A stretch of DNA of 64,000 nt from Ignelater luminosus (GCA_011009095.1 VTPC01090597.1:62001-126000), one strand, 5' to 3'; numbered from the stretch's first letter, positions 23,731 through 36,980 are shown. Numbers and translations are program-made. Notes: a model not told the origin generated them from the sequence alone.

Positions 23731-23925
23731 CTATTTACCTACGTGTTTGGTGTCGTTTTAATGTACACAGATCGTTACTTTGAGAATGATATTTACTTAA
23801 TTGAAGATGTGTGGCGCGGAGTAATTAGAACCCCTACTGTGGTTCTTGTCAATAACATTTACTCTAGTGAGGAAATTCAAACCGACTTTATATTAAGGCT
23901 ATCTATCAATGAAAAAAGGAATTAG
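23731..23925 (+). other. Possible exon-like frame, unrecognised
   Basis: A good 3' splice-site consensus, CTTGTACTTTCAG, ends at 23730. After it a frame stays open for 64 codons with non-repetitive composition (LFTYVFGVVLMYTDRYFEND, then VWRGVIRTPTVVLVNNIYS). No clear 5' splice site follows before the TAG, and no domain is recognised. The hydrophobic start followed by a charged segment could suit a membrane protein. A second frame (23909-24118) follows at once. Weak evidence only. Confidence 0.15.
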
Positions 23926-24359
23926 TAATACTACTACATCAGATTTCTCTTTAGTAATTAATACGAATAAATCAATATCAATACTCAGGAAGCTTCAGGC
24001 GGAATGCTTTTCACTTATTTTTCCTCGAGTAGTTGTCAATAAATTCTTCGTTATCCTAAAAGGAAGCATTTTTATAAGCATAGGCTACTTTGAAAAGCAG
24101 TTTGTAATCTGCAAGTAATCAATCACGAAATTTCTTTGTTACATGAAAGCGTGTAGTTGAGTTGAATGGCCTTTTGTTTTCCTAATTCTTCTGGAATAAG
24201 ACAAATACAGCTAACTCAAGATCTCTGTTCGTGTAGTTACAGATCTGCTGTGATAAGAATAAAGAATTTATATGACAACCTTTATTACTAGGTCGTTAAA
24301 ATTTCTAACGTTCAGGTATATGTGCATGTTAGAATGTTTGAAAAACTTTCTTTAGAAGT

Positions 24360-24839
24360 TTGATATGCATATTTTCAACGCTAATGCACTGTGAAGAGCA
24401 GAACTCCTGCGGGTATAAAGTAATCAATTTAAGATTAAAAAGTTCATATATCTCGGGATCCACAAAGGCCGTGCTATGGAAAAAGAACACAATAAAAGTA
24501 TTGTGTATACTTATGCGAAGTAATCCATCTATTACTTTTATACAATCTGACATAAATGGTGGCTGTCAATTCTATTCAAAGATTATTCTTCGAAAATGTC
24601 AGTACCTTGTAATGATGTATGACCATCAACACACGCAACCCTCTCCATTTAACTCTATTAACCATAGAATAAGACATTTTCCGAAGGTAAATCTGTACTC
24701 TTTTACAAAATCTGTTTTATTTGCAAACATTTGTAAAATTGATTTATTGTTCAAACGAATTCGGAACGATTTCTTTTTAATTAAACGTTTTTCCATTAAA
24801 CTAATTGCATTTGCATTTCAAATAATTTTTTATAATTAA
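24360..24839 (+). other. Long open frame, 159 codons, unrecognised
   Basis: The longest open frame outside recognised elements. In DNA this AT-rich a stop-free run of 159 codons is uncommon. The sequence has Lys/Ile/Ser-rich character with scattered Cys (CIFSTLMHCEEQNSCGYK near the start, INHRIRHFPKVNLYSF in the middle) and no motif I can name. The minus strand is also open at 24329-24553 (VDPEIYELFNLKLITLYPQE). Either strand could be a decayed coding relic, or both chance. Confidence 0.15.
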
Positions 24840-25659
24840 CTTGCAGCTTAGTTTCATATGAAATTTAACAAAGTACTTTATTAGTTCTATACTGAAAGTT
24901 GTGGTATCCCTGCAGCAGATTAAGTATATTTCTACATGTTAGAGAGACCCGTTTCAATTCTAATAAACTCGAATTCCCTTAAGTTGCGGTAAACCTAAAT
25001 GAGGGTGTGAGGTTACTGCATTAGAACTGTTCATTGGACTTTAGATTTTGGACGTGCATCATCATATAAGTTTTATTAACAAAGGTCGGAGAGCGTGAGC
25101 ATTTATGAAATGTAGGCAAAAGTTAAACTATAGAGGGAAACTTTACCTCATTACAACCAACACGCTTAATCAAGCGTTAAAGTATGTTATTAAAAATATC
25201 TCCAATCTTTTATTTTCTAAATGATTCCCTTGATCATGTTCAGAAATTAATTTCCAACGAAGGAAAGCATTCTGAGAAATTTGTCAAGCAATATACGCAA
25301 CAGAGCGGGAAATCTTTAGCAAGATCATTGAAGTTGAGAAACAAGATTATATTGACCTTCTTTGTTCATTGAGTCCAAGTACATCGACATCCATTCTCTC
25401 TATTATCTTCTCAAAGACGAAGTAAATCATTTGCATATTTATCATAAATATTAGATGCATATAATAAATACGTAATTAACCACATTAATATTAATATTGC
25501 AAAATAAATTATTAAAATCCATTGCGTAAATTTATTCTAGAACATTCAGGACTTGTTTAAATTTTAAGTGTAGTAACTGTAAGATTCTGCATTGAAGTAA
25601 TTTTAGAAAATCGATTTAAAATGTATTAAAAACAGAATTAATAATCAATAAATCAACAA

Positions 25660-25912
25660 TTAGCAAATACTCCGCAGAATTATTATCACTTTCGTGCTTG
25701 AGGGGTAGAATCGTAAGTACTGGAACTTTTTCGTAGATAATCGATCCTCAAAACGTTCAAAGTCCACTTGGACTAAACTTTCACGAAGCTCTTCTTTGGA
25801 CAATTTTCTGGATTTTAAATCATTTTCTGATCTGCCAAAACAGGACCTTTTCTTACTTTTTGTTTTGACACTGAAAAGATTTTTGCGTGAGTTGTTCCCG
25901 TTTGGCCTTTTA
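25660..25912 (-). pseudogene. Protein-like frame, possible broken coding relic
   Basis: The minus strand is open for about 84 codons without an ATG and reads hydrophilic, non-repetitive protein: NDLKSRKLSKEELRESLVQV, then DFERFEDRLSTKKFQYLRFY. Immediately upstream another frame (NNNETSEVKGQTGTTHAKIF) looks like its continuation through a frameshift. I do not recognise the family; a transposon-encoded protein is likeliest given the neighbourhood. Confidence 0.2.
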
Positions 25913-27179
25913 CTTCACTTGTTTCATTGTTGTTCACTTTCTGATAGTTTGCACCTTATGATTTCCATATATTATGTTCAACATTTTTAAACCAAATTGA
26001 AGCCAACCATCTGTATCTTGTACGTATTCCTAGTCTAAAATTTTCTATAACACCTGCATGCTGATTCAGCAAAAAATCTTGAGACAATATTTAAGCTTTC
26101 TTGCCTTCACAAGAACAAATTTTCGTATTTTTCTGTATCTACTTCCATCCTAATTTGTTTTCTACGAATTTCAAAACCGCTTAGTTTTTTTTAAATATAT
26201 AGCTATGAATGTTCTCGATGGGACAGATTGTATGCATAAATTAAAGATAAAAATATTTAAAACTTCCATTAGGTTAAAAATCGATGCATCACAAAGCTTT
26301 AAATCAACACAAAAAATGAATATTAAGCAGTTTATATACGTTGCTATTTTGGTTTTGCATCAGTAAAGTATCGATTGAAAGAGAATTTAATTATTTTTGT
26401 TATTCATTCATTTGCGTATTCAAAATAAACACAGTATTTAAACTGCACACCCGAGGTTACAAAATTAAGATGGCCAAGCGATAATTATTTTATGTGAACG
26501 TCATAAAGTCAAATCTCTGGGATTTAAATTTTTATCTGATAAACCATGAAGTTTAAATCCAGTACGTGTGCCTTAATTAAACTGTGTTTCTGTATCCAAT
26601 ATAGTAACTCTTGGGAATCGCATGTCAGTTAGTTTTGCCATAAAATGATCAAAATTTGATTTGCAAAGTATTTACATTAGGAAAAAGTTCATAAAAATAA
26701 ATCTAAAAATTAAAACTTCTTTTTATGAAAAGGTATATTTTTATCGTGTAGTAAATATAGTTAACATAACCACAAAGGAATTTAAAAACAAAAGAAAAGA
26801 AAATTACATTAGTGTAACACTGGACCACTTGTTTGGAACAATTACATTTTAATGATACAATTGTGCTATCGTACTACATACACCGCTAAATGAAGATTTA
26901 ATGGAAATTGCTAAGTTTTCATTGTTCTGCTTAAATTAACACAATAATAAGTGTTTATTAACAAATATTTAAGTTGGAAAAATACTAAAGAGGGTGAACT
27001 TATATTTACTTTTCGAAAAAGATTTCTTTAAAAATATTATCCATGAAATAAACACGTATTACACGTTATTTGCAAGATTTATCCTTTAAGAATAAACTTT
27101 AAAAAACAACAAAAACAATATATAGAATAATTTAAATTGCTACAAACATTCTTTACTTTCCTTCTCTTTTATCCTTGTC
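25913..27179. other. AT-rich spacer
   Basis: No gene or repeat recognised. Confidence 0.5.
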
Positions 27180-29420
27180 AATCAGTATTTTCTCAATACC
27201 GACAGGACAGAATAATGTCCGGCGGCGACGCTTTAGATCATGGAAAAATGAAGGACTAAGAGTCGTAGTTACTCCCGATGTAGAGAAATAAGGATAGAAT
27301 AAAATGGGGTTAGAAGTCTCCGCCGCAACCTCTTGTCAAGCGAACACTTCAATCTAGTCCTCGTAAATAGCTCTCTTGCTTTACATTTTCTCTCGTGTTA
27401 TGTGTGTCTGGCTTCATGGTAAAATACATTAGCCTCGCCTACGAAACGATTTCTTACCATTCTTTTCTTGCCTACTAGTCTCTTTAGCTAGCTAATCTGC
27501 TTTTTCATTTCCGTGTTGTCTTTCATTCTTTTCTCTGTGATTAAATTTGCGTAATATCATTATAAATCTACAAGGCCTGTCAAATTATCTACGATCTAAT
27601 TCCCGTCTTCTTCTTTAAGAACCACAAAAGCTGCGCATGTTCTATTGTCAATTTGAGAACTATCTCTGTAGATATTAACTTCTACATTGCTTGGTACCGT
27701 GTTTGGAATGGTCAAGTCTTATTTGCTTCGGTCTCCAAATTTCCTTTACTTTCTTCGTTCTTTACTTTCTTAAAAAAAGTATACTTAATCTTCGTTTCCA
27801 GTCAAAGTAATGTGGTATGGTGGCTGTTATTCGATATGTTTCTGAAACTGCCAGTAGAATGGGGGTTGCAGCGCCTGCATGTGTTTTACTAGTCTACTAT
27901 CTTTTGATCTTTGCCCACTTCTTACCGCTTACATGATCTTTAGCTAATTCCAGTAGCTTTTCTCCAGAGTTACTTACAATGTTCAATTTTTATAACTCCC
28001 AAATATCTAATTGCCTTTGAATTTTCTATGGTGATACCTTCTTCTTGAAGCACTGCTTTCCTTGCCAACTTCTCAGAGCTAATAAACATGTATTGGGTCT
28101 TGTCTAAATTGTACGTTTTTGCATCTTGTCTAAATTTCTTTTTATTTAGCTTCTGATTGTCCGCGAACACCTGGTGAAAGCAAAAATCATCCATTATGCC
28201 ATTTGCAATTAACTCTCTTAAGATATCAAGCCAATCTTCAATAATAATTGTTCATAGGGCTGGACCTAAAGGCAGAAAATCTCTTTTTATTCTAACCTTG
28301 CCCCTAGCACTATCAATTTCTATTCCGGCCAAAGAATTTACAACAACTTGTCCAATGTTTTTTGGGCATCTTTTTTTCTTTAGTTTTAAAGTAACTTGTG
28401 GGTACCACATAGACTTGAAAGCTATCTTTATTTGTATTTAGCTCTGCTGGTTACTTCATTTTGCTAACTGCTGTTTGTATCACCTCCACAGTGATCTGAT
28501 TCGATGAGAGTTTCTCCTCTATTTCATGAAGTACATTATGCGTCTAGCGACTACCTTATTTAGGAATTACATTACTTTTGGTTGTTTCGAAATGGCAGGA
28601 AAGAAAGTCCCCGCCTAAATCATGCATTACATAGCGCCAATAAGTAGTTTTGACCTACTCTTGAATTTCTGCCTGGGGCCTGTTATCTCTCCTCATTTTA
28701 GTATGCTGTTCATCTTCTTGATTAATTCATCTTGTGTCACTACTATCGACGTGGTTCATTTTCCACATTTTTAATCGCTTTTTTCTTGTCAATTATAATC
28801 TTGACGATGCCTTTTTGCAGAATTTCTCAAAGGAAAGGAATTCCTTTTGTAGTGGCTTTCTTTTTTTATCTTGTCACATTACTTTCCCACCAATGACCAC
28901 TTTGATGTTTTTTTCTGTCGTTCAGTATATTCTTCCAATTGATCCTAGACCCTGGTGACACGTAAGCATTTGATATCACTAAACTTTTCTGTCTTGTCTG
29001 TATTTTCATGATAACCACAATATAATTTTTTTATTTTTATAGCTGTATTGATCTATACGTGTCTCTTATCACAGTCCATACCTTAGCTATTGGGCAGTTT
29101 CAATACAAGGTATAGCCTTCCCTTACCACATTTAACCTTGCTGCTGGTTCTAGTACTATTAACACATCTATTGACTTCTTATATGCGAAGTGTTCGAACG
29201 GATATGTTGCTGCTTGTCTTATTCTAAATTTACCTAAATTGATCTGTCTTCTGACATAAATTGGTCAATTAAGGTCCGTAGCTGTCTTGTAGTTAACACA
29301 ATGCCATTTTAACATTTCACATTATCCCGCTCTATAATTCCCTCCATAGCAAACAGCATTCCTTCTCTTTGCAATGCTTCTGGACATGTCCGTGTACCAT
29401 CTTGTAACCGTTATTGTAAA
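27180..29420 (-). mobile_element. Old non-LTR retrotransposon (LINE), R1/LOA/I-like, with EN, RT and RNase H
   Basis: Read on the minus strand, domain order is that of LINE ORF2. Endonuclease: KKSIDVLIVLEPAARLNVVR (29.10-29.20 kb) and SLVISNAYVSPGSRINWKN (~28.93-28.99 kb). Reverse transcriptase: KVRIKRDFLPLGPAL (~28.27 kb), DWLDILRELIANGI, then VFADNQ (a decayed FADD box, ~28.18 kb), YNLDKTQYMFISSEKLARK and IRYLGVIK (27.97-28.11 kb). RNase H: VNIYRDSSQIDNRTCAAFVV (~27.63-27.69 kb) and QHGNEKAD (~27.5 kb). Many stops and frameshifts mark it as old. The PLGPALW-like motif with a downstream RNase H points to the R1/LOA/I group, but the clade is not certain. No ORF1 or 3' tail was found; the 3' end is placed loosely near 27.2 kb. 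Confidence 0.8.
27420..27695 (-). pseudogene. RNase H domain of the LINE relic
   Basis: VNIYRDSSQIDNRTCAAFVV corresponds to the RNase H opening motif (usually IYTDGSK...GAAFV); the first catalytic Asp survives but its surroundings are altered. About 55 codons later QHGNEKAD-stop-LAKETSR matches the closing motif (GNEKADQLAK) with the Gln codon changed to TAG. The middle, which would hold the central Glu and Asp, is heavily decayed. Its presence narrows the host LINE to clades that carry RNase H downstream of RT. Confidence 0.7.
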
Positions 29421-30739
29421 TCAATACTCTTAGAGGTCAAACTTGTTTATGGTGGAGAGTTTTTATTAAAAATATTTAAATAGCAACACCGCATTTAAAT
29501 CACGTTAAATAAAAGCTTTTTTGGTAACTCATGCACGAGTTTGTGAGAAATTTTGCGGGAATGGATAAAAATTAAAGTTTTTGTATCAGTAAATTTATTT
29601 TCAGAATTTTATCTCGTGTCATTCCTTGCTTAACGTCGTGTATAGTAAATTAAGAAAGTAAGTACATATGATGAACTTGAAAAAATATCAAAACAAATTA
29701 TTCCAACGTTGGTTTTCTTGCCCAGATAATAATACATACGTGTGTGCAAATTTATCAAAAAAGTAAAATTGCACGCATATTAAAGATTTAATTCCATGGA
29801 TCTGTAGTAAGCGTTCTGTAAGCTTCAGATGTCGTATAATTTCACATAAAATACTGAGAATACGTAAAATATGTTAACTGTCAGTATATTAAATTCCTAA
29901 CATACATCTCAGTTAATTTATGTATATTACAAATTTTAAACTTTTGTTTTTAATGGGCAAAATAAATTCATTAATCCGGTTTTGATATCAAAATGTAACA
30001 CTTGTAAATCTTTATAAAACGCGTCTAAAAGTTTTTCTGGGGTAAATATTTAAAGACTATAAATCAATCCGCTAATAAAAAGAAAGAAGGAACGAAGAAA
30101 ATTTTAATTAATTACAAGTTCGCTACCAAAACAGTATGTGAAGGAAAAAACAAACAAACAAAATCAATACTAATTTAAGAACTCTTTCTATCGAACCATA
30201 TATCATGCATAACAGGTTTAAAAATATATAAAACAATATGGAATTTCAATTATTCCACAGAGATACTGATCACAAATCAGTTATTAGATGAAAATTCTTT
30301 CAAATGCTCACTTTGTTTCAGAGATTTAATATATCCGAAACGTTCCTTTCTTTACCTTCTTTCTATATTGATTGATGCGTCGGTTTTATTATTTTATTTC
30401 TGTACTCACTGCTTCCGAAATCTAATTTTGATTATCGAATTTGTTCGAATTCCTACTGATACACGCATTGGGAAACGAGTTCCTAACATTAATCTCGCGA
30501 CTGAAAAATCGCCAACTTCGGAAGACCGTGAATTGACACCTGACCATTAGTTATCCTACGCATTTTATATACTTTCTATCCTAAAAAACACTTCGATTGT
30601 CTCTTTTTTGTTAATGTATTTTAAAGGGAAAAAATGAAAAAAAAAATAAGATTGGGTCACGAGAAAAAGAAACATATTCAAAAATATTCTGAATATCGCG
30701 CTTATAATATCGTCAAGAGAAATTCTCTAAAGCTCAGAG
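29421..30739. other. AT-rich spacer
   Basis: No gene or repeat recognised. Confidence 0.5.
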
Positions 30740-30930
30740 GGCGGCGAGCTTTAAATTCTGAACTCCAAAAGGGAGGATTCACAACCGCGACCATTTAACA
30801 CATATTAAGTTTAATGTGTCAAGCCGTAACTGATATTATACGTATGACGAGATTTAATTAGACGAAGTAGGGCGACTGTGTGCCGTGGTTACACAGGAAT
30901 TCCGTTAAACCGGAACTGCAGTAAGACGTT
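30740..30930 (-). mobile_element. Probable decayed tRNA-derived SINE
   Basis: On the minus strand TTACGGCTTGACACA (about 30816-30829) could be an A-box region. It is followed by the imperfect palindrome ACACAT...ATGTGT (30798-30803 and 30814-30819) and then GGTCGCGGTTGTGAATCCTC (30773-30792), which resembles a T-arm/B box (GGTCGCGGGTTCGAATCC) with an altered loop. Order and spacing suit a tRNA head, but both boxes are poor. Confidence 0.35.
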
Positions 30931-32731
30931 TGCCTTGATTAACTTCATTGCCAATTATCACATATTAACCCTCTAATCTTTCTCAACAATCGCACTGAAA
31001 ATTCTTTCAGATACTTTCTAGCTAACATCAAATGTGAAATGAACCAGAATTTTCACTTCCGAACCGATAAAAAAGAATTTGTAAATTTGCTTTAGAAGGA
31101 AAAAGTTCAGTTTAACTGGAAGTTTACATATTTTTATTTTTAGCAGAGACGTACTATAAGAACTTTGAAGGCCGAAGAATATTGCAGATATTTTATCTTT
31201 TTCCTTCATCGATTTTTGTTTTAAATTATTTGACTTTTGGCCATAAATCTTTTGTGCTGATTTTAATTTTATGTAGTACGTTAGAAAAGAATTTCTGAAA
31301 TAGAAAACTAGAAAGTTTTATTTGAAAACCTAAGGATTTTCTCTAGACGCAAGTAAATTTCTAGTGATTTATGCTAGTGACTAAATAAATTCTCAACCAA
31401 AGACGTAACTGAAATGCATTCTTAGACCACTTACATTAGTGCGGGTTAGTGCACAGTTTTGTATGGTAAATATACAGTGTGTCCAGCATGCACATAAATA
31501 GCAAAATCCTGTCAGTTAATTCCACACAGTATACTGAAATCAATTAAATTAAATTGTTATAATCAACATAGACACAGTCATGTAGATATTACATTTAGAT
31601 AACGTTTGTCATACGGAATTATGCTTTGTATACATATCTCTACATTCCTTTTATTATTTGTTTTTGAACTGAATGGCGGCCCTCATAACCTTCTTACCGT
31701 GAAATGGTCTCAGATCACAAGCTTAATCTTATTCTATCCGATTGTTACTATTATAAGACAAAAAGGAGGTTCAGTGTTTCGATATAATCAAAGTACATAG
31801 ATAACAAATTTGGTTTGTTCTTACTGTAGTAAACCTTAAAAATTTAATACCAATTTTGGCTACATTTAAATAGTTTTTTGTTCTTATAGTTCCAACAAAG
31901 ATATTTCCTCTAATCATGACTTACTACAACATAAACTAGCCGCTGCCTAAATAATTCGGATACTTTTACCGAAAAGTCCTTTTATGACTTTGTAAGACAT
32001 TTTTATACAATAAAACTTAATACCCAAAACATTAGATTTTTCTTTTTTGGATTCAAGTTCTTTGTTTGCCGAAGCACACATGCAATTTTGCAAATTCTAT
32101 GGTATACACAGCGTAGTGTAGACATTTACGCAAATAATGTTAAAAAGTAAATGGCTGCAAGCATGAATTTCACATACTTCTACTTGTAAAATACTCTTCT
32201 TGTACAATGCACTTTACATTAAAAATCAAATCAGTTTCGAATTCTTAGGTTAGTTAACAATCTAAAATTATTTATAAAGTGTGTTTCTACAATATGCAAT
32301 GGTTGCTTCCCATTTGTTTCTGTGAATTATAAAGTAAAATCGAAACGGTAAGATTAAATATTTAAAATATTGAAAAAAAATCATAAATTTAGCTTTGATC
32401 AAATCTATATCTAAACTAATTTTTTGTTTTGCGTCAAAATCACCATAGAACCCTACAAATGGTTTTTGTCTTTAATGACCTTTTCTGCACATAAAACTTT
32501 TGGTTTTTAGTATATTTGATTTTTCTTCCAAATTGTTGTAGTCTAAGCTCATTCTAAGTTCAGCCACTCTGATATCTCGGAAGAGATCCGTTGAATGAGA
32601 ACTCCAAGTGCTAAGAAGTTTCTTTCTTGTCAATGGTTGCGTTGTTTGAAATTTGTAACATTATTACATTTATAATATGTTCTATATTAGCACCTAAGTA
32701 AAAATAATCTGTAGGTTTTGTTCGTAACGTA

Positions 32732-32781
32732 CTGGTCACCAGGGAGTAATTGCCCTAAAGGGCTAGGAATTTAAAAATTCC
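32732..32781. repeat. Three consecutive short palindromes
   Basis: CTGGT-C-ACCAG (32732-32742), GCCCT-AA-AGGGC (32752-32763) and GGAATTT-AA-AAATTCC (32766-32781) lie head to tail within 50 bases, all with perfect arms. Back-to-back small stems suggest a structured RNA end or the terminus of a short transposable element, but nothing further identifies it. Confidence 0.6.
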
Positions 32782-35364
32782 GGTGCCAAATTCCAAACCT
32801 TTGCCAGGTAGAAAAATTATTAATTTATGCAGCTTGTCTATGAAAAATTATGAAAATGTATCACAGATAGAAAATCGTTTTGTCTGTCATACATAGCACT
32901 ACACCATGTGCCAAATTAGTATATAAAAGCGAAAACCAGGTTCGCCTTATAGTGAACAATGAGGGCTCCTACACATTCTTTTTTGCTTTGTCTAATGAAT
33001 CCTTAATTATCAATTTCAATTTCCCGAAGGCATGTAGTAATTAAGTTTTTTTTGGATTGATTTACCTATAAACATCCTTAAGATATTTTGATGATTATTA
33101 TCTTTTTATTATTTACGAATCTCCTCAATGATATGTTTGGACGTATGACATCTAGAAACTGCACTACTGTTTTGATTTGTCTCGCACATAAATGCTTAAT
33201 GTGGTTACGAAATGATCTCTATAGAACTCTTCGTTGCTAGTAATCTTTTTGGGCGTAAAAGGGCCAGACTCTTAGAACGACCTCAAAACCGTTCGGAAAT
33301 CGGAACATAATATTGATATTTTGCGTTACTTGGTTTGCTTTCTTTAATTGTAATCTTTTTGGCGACAGCCTCTTTTCTGTTGTCGGGAAGATTCGATGAC
33401 TTACAGATACAGTAGCAGCAGAGCAGATGTTCTTCTGGATTATTATTTCAAAGGCGTTGTTGATGACGGAAAGAGAGAAAAACAGAAACAGAACTTATTA
33501 GAACTGCAGACACTATGATAATTTTCTGAATAGTTTGTTTGGTCTTCTAAGTGGTGATGATCTTCAGATTTTGGGAATGTATGAAAGGAAGGAGGTCTGA
33601 CAATGACTGACCTATTTTGGTTGAGGTTTGAAAATTATCCATGTAATTGATTAGCCCGAAAAGTCTTTTTAGACACATAAAAGAAATCTTTGAATATTTA
33701 GGTGTTGGTTAGATTTTTTATTAAGATGCGCTGCTTTTATTTTGTTACTGTTTGTAATATACGAAGACCTTTTGAGAATCTTCTTACCCACTTGACTAAT
33801 GAACCAGGGTGTGTTATAACAATCTCAAATAGCTATATTGAAGCTCATAGTAGTTTGGCAATTTCATTAACTCATGCAAATAATTTGAACGTGTTTTGTC
33901 AAAGTAAACACGACTGTAGAATTCAGAACACAAATTTAGGTTAAATTGAAAATTATTTTCATTTAGATAATAGGTAAGTAGGTTATAAGAATTAATGATC
34001 GACCTAATTAGTTTATTTTGGTCCTTTGATCTTCCATCTAGACATTAACAACAGGTCTGAATCTCGCCAAAACTACAAAAATTCTGCTATTGAAACAACG
34101 ACCTCTTGTTAAGTTTTTCCAGATAATTATTAAGTAAACAGTAGAAAAACAAATGAAAACGATTTTGATTTTGTTTTATATTTAGATGCCTTATGCAAAT
34201 AACCACAACAAAGGAAGCTGTTTATATAATATTACGCTTCAGAATTAATTAACATACAAAAGTTAAAGTTTCATATTTCGTGTTGTTTGTCGAAATTTAA
34301 TTTATGAAAGAGGGCGATAAAAATTGCCTGTTTTGTAGTAAAATTACATAATTCTTCAATAGAATAAAAACAACCAAGAACAAAGCAGTAACCGAACAAA
34401 GCCTTATTTCAATGTACCACAATACCTACCTACGAGGTATTTGAGTACCATAAGAAACGAAACGCCAAAAGAAGATAAATATCCGTAAGAAAACACAATA
34501 CTGCCTTCATTGAAATAAGTGCTTCAACTGTAATTATGAACTTCCATTACGATAATCAGAAATGTGTTCTTTTGAGTTTTGCATATGAGAAATTTATGAC
34601 AAGTCCGCATGAATAGAGAAATGAAATGGTTGCAACTGTCGCTGTTTAAAAAGAACGAATGAATAATTTCTCGCTATGTAAATAGCGAGTTGGTTCGACA
34701 CTTACATGTCATTTTTAAACCTCAGCACAATAAATCGCCGAGGGTGTTAAAGCTTTTTGTGGTAGCAGCAAATAAATTTATTTTTGTCCGTTCCTATTTT
34801 ACGACATGCAAAATTTCGGTTTTTAACTTTAAAGCGAAGCTGCATAAATTACTGGGGAAACTTAAGTTTTGCCTTGTTTTAGAACACTTTCATAATGAAA
34901 TGTACTAGAACTCATCGATAAAACAAAGCGGAGATTAGTCTTTGTCCATCAAGTTTTATACGTTTTGTTTTACTGCTGAGCGTTTGGCCTAACTTGAAAA
35001 CAGATAGATCTTGGGTAAAGAAATGTCTAGCGAAAGGTAACCAGACTTATGTACACTTGGGAATTACTCTGTTTTGATGCTTTTAACAAAATTTCTTATT
35101 TTTTCCTCTTCTCAATAGAATTTATGAAATTAACCAGGATATGTTATAAAATGATATTATTTGTAGTTTACTCAAAACAAAAAAATAAAAGATTAAAGGG
35201 CTCCTCGCAGCACACATAGAATCATAACTAGCTCGTCTCTTTATTCAAGAACAAAACCAACTGCTATTCGTGAAACGTTGCTAACAATTAAACTTATACC
35301 ATTAATGTCAAAAGTTACATTCAAGAGATAGAGCAGAACTTGATCTAATTTTCTAGGTCTTCAG

Positions 35365-35377
35365 GGGAGTAACTCCC
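35365..35377. repeat. Short palindrome related to the 32.7 kb cluster
   Basis: GGGAGT-A-ACTCCC has perfect 6 bp arms. With its flanks (GGGGAGTAACTCCCAAAG) it resembles AGGGAGTAATTGCCCTAAAG at 32741-32760, so both may belong to one short repeat family. Confidence 0.4.
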
Positions 35378-36797
35378 AAAGCAGTGCATCCAATTAATTA
35401 TGATGCGGATGTCTCACGTACGTCAGTTGCAACTTGTCGTTCTAATGTAATTTTAACAAACTTGAATGTTCTTATTTAAATATTCACCAATTTATTCGTA
35501 CACCTTTTCAGGGAAAATCCTAGTCAACGAAGTTAGAAATTAACCTGGATAAGAGAAACAAAAATTACGTTTTTTGGCAAATCTTTAACTGTGCAATAAA
35601 GGAATTCGATAAAAGGAAAACCTTAAAACGAAGCTTTTGGCAGTTATCCATTGTTCTAATCTTTGTTCAAATAAGGTAATTCAAATACACTAAAATGGTT
35701 TTATTCTAGTATCTCTATTTATCAAAAGAATCGTTTTGTTAAAAGAAAAATAAATAAATAGACATCCATAATTCTATATTGATGAAATCCTATTATATTT
35801 CACTTAGCTAAAATAAAAATGATAACCTTTAGAAATATGAGAATATTGAACATTTATAATAAATAAAGTTGCAAAAAAATACTTAATGCACCGGAATAAA
35901 CTAATTTGGTGGTCTTAGTCGTGGATAAAACAATATATAAACCAACAAAATCGTTTAATTTACTTCACATACTTTACTAGAATTGTGTAATAATTAACAC
36001 TGGGTGGGGCTGCTCAGTGAGGTGATGACGCATTAATTATTTTTTAATTTATGTACAATACAAGTCCTGGTTACTTTTGCTATTGTTAGACACTGTTCAA
36101 CTAACAATAGAAATGATAAATAAATTCTTATTATCTTCAGTTATATATCTTAAAATCTTTTAATTGTAACTAGTTTTATTATAAAAAGTTGTTATCAATA
36201 GTTGAAATGATTTTTACATATTGTTTTCCAGGTATAAAATACAACTTACCTGCAATATTCGAATCTGGGGCAAATCACCATTTAACATCATTCACCAACA
36301 ACCCTTCAATTTCCTATATCAGTAACCTGAGGTAAGACGAGATATAGAAAAATTTTAATTGTATGAAAAAGTGAAGCACAAAACACTGTTTCGCAAACTT
36401 TGAATTTTTTTGATATTGTTCCGTTATGTATTGGGCGTATATCACATATATGCTGAAAACTCCTTCTTTCACATTACTATACGATTGTTTCTTATGCGTA
36501 CCATTACAATTGTGTTTTTCATCCCACACCCTTTGATAAACAAACCGCTAAACAATTTTTCTTTAGAACATCATTTATCTTTGAATTAGAAAACATTTTT
36601 TTAACATAAATTATGAAATTTATTAAAGACTTAAAAACCGACTGATCTTACAATATATTAAAAAATAATAAGAATAATTAACTGTCTTTATTAGTAATCC
36701 AAGAATAACATTTAGATGGTAGCCATGCTAAACATCGTTAAATAAAAACAAAAAGCAGGAAAATAATGTATTGTGGTGGTATGTGAGCAAACAGGTA

Positions 36798-36820
36798 GGG
36801 GAGACCGGGGCATTAGCGTA
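36798..36820 (+). repeat. Left TIR of pogo element
   Basis: Starts GGGGAGACCGGGGCAT and runs to TAGCGTA. It differs from the right TIR only at position 16 (T here, A there). The preceding TA is the target-site duplication. Confidence 0.95.
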
Positions 36821-36980
36821 CTGCAAATTTTAATTGCTAATAACAAAGTTACTTTTTAAGATTATGTCTTAAAATTTTGTTTGTGGATTGCAAACTGTAA
36901 ATAGTTTATTGGTTTATGGTCAAATCTGTATTATTTGGAACTAAAATAACATATTTTCTTATTTTATTTATTTTTCTAAA

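Larger units (their letters stand above)
30931..36795. other. AT-rich spacer with isolated hairpins
   Basis: No gene recognised. Small frames at 31018-31209 (-), 31606-31800 (+), 33702-33944 (+), 34690-34908 (+) and 36314-36529 (-) have no identifiable domain. 33.36-33.60 kb is somewhat richer in GC with no convincing frame. Hairpins at 32.73-32.78 and 35.365 kb are listed separately. Confidence 0.5.
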
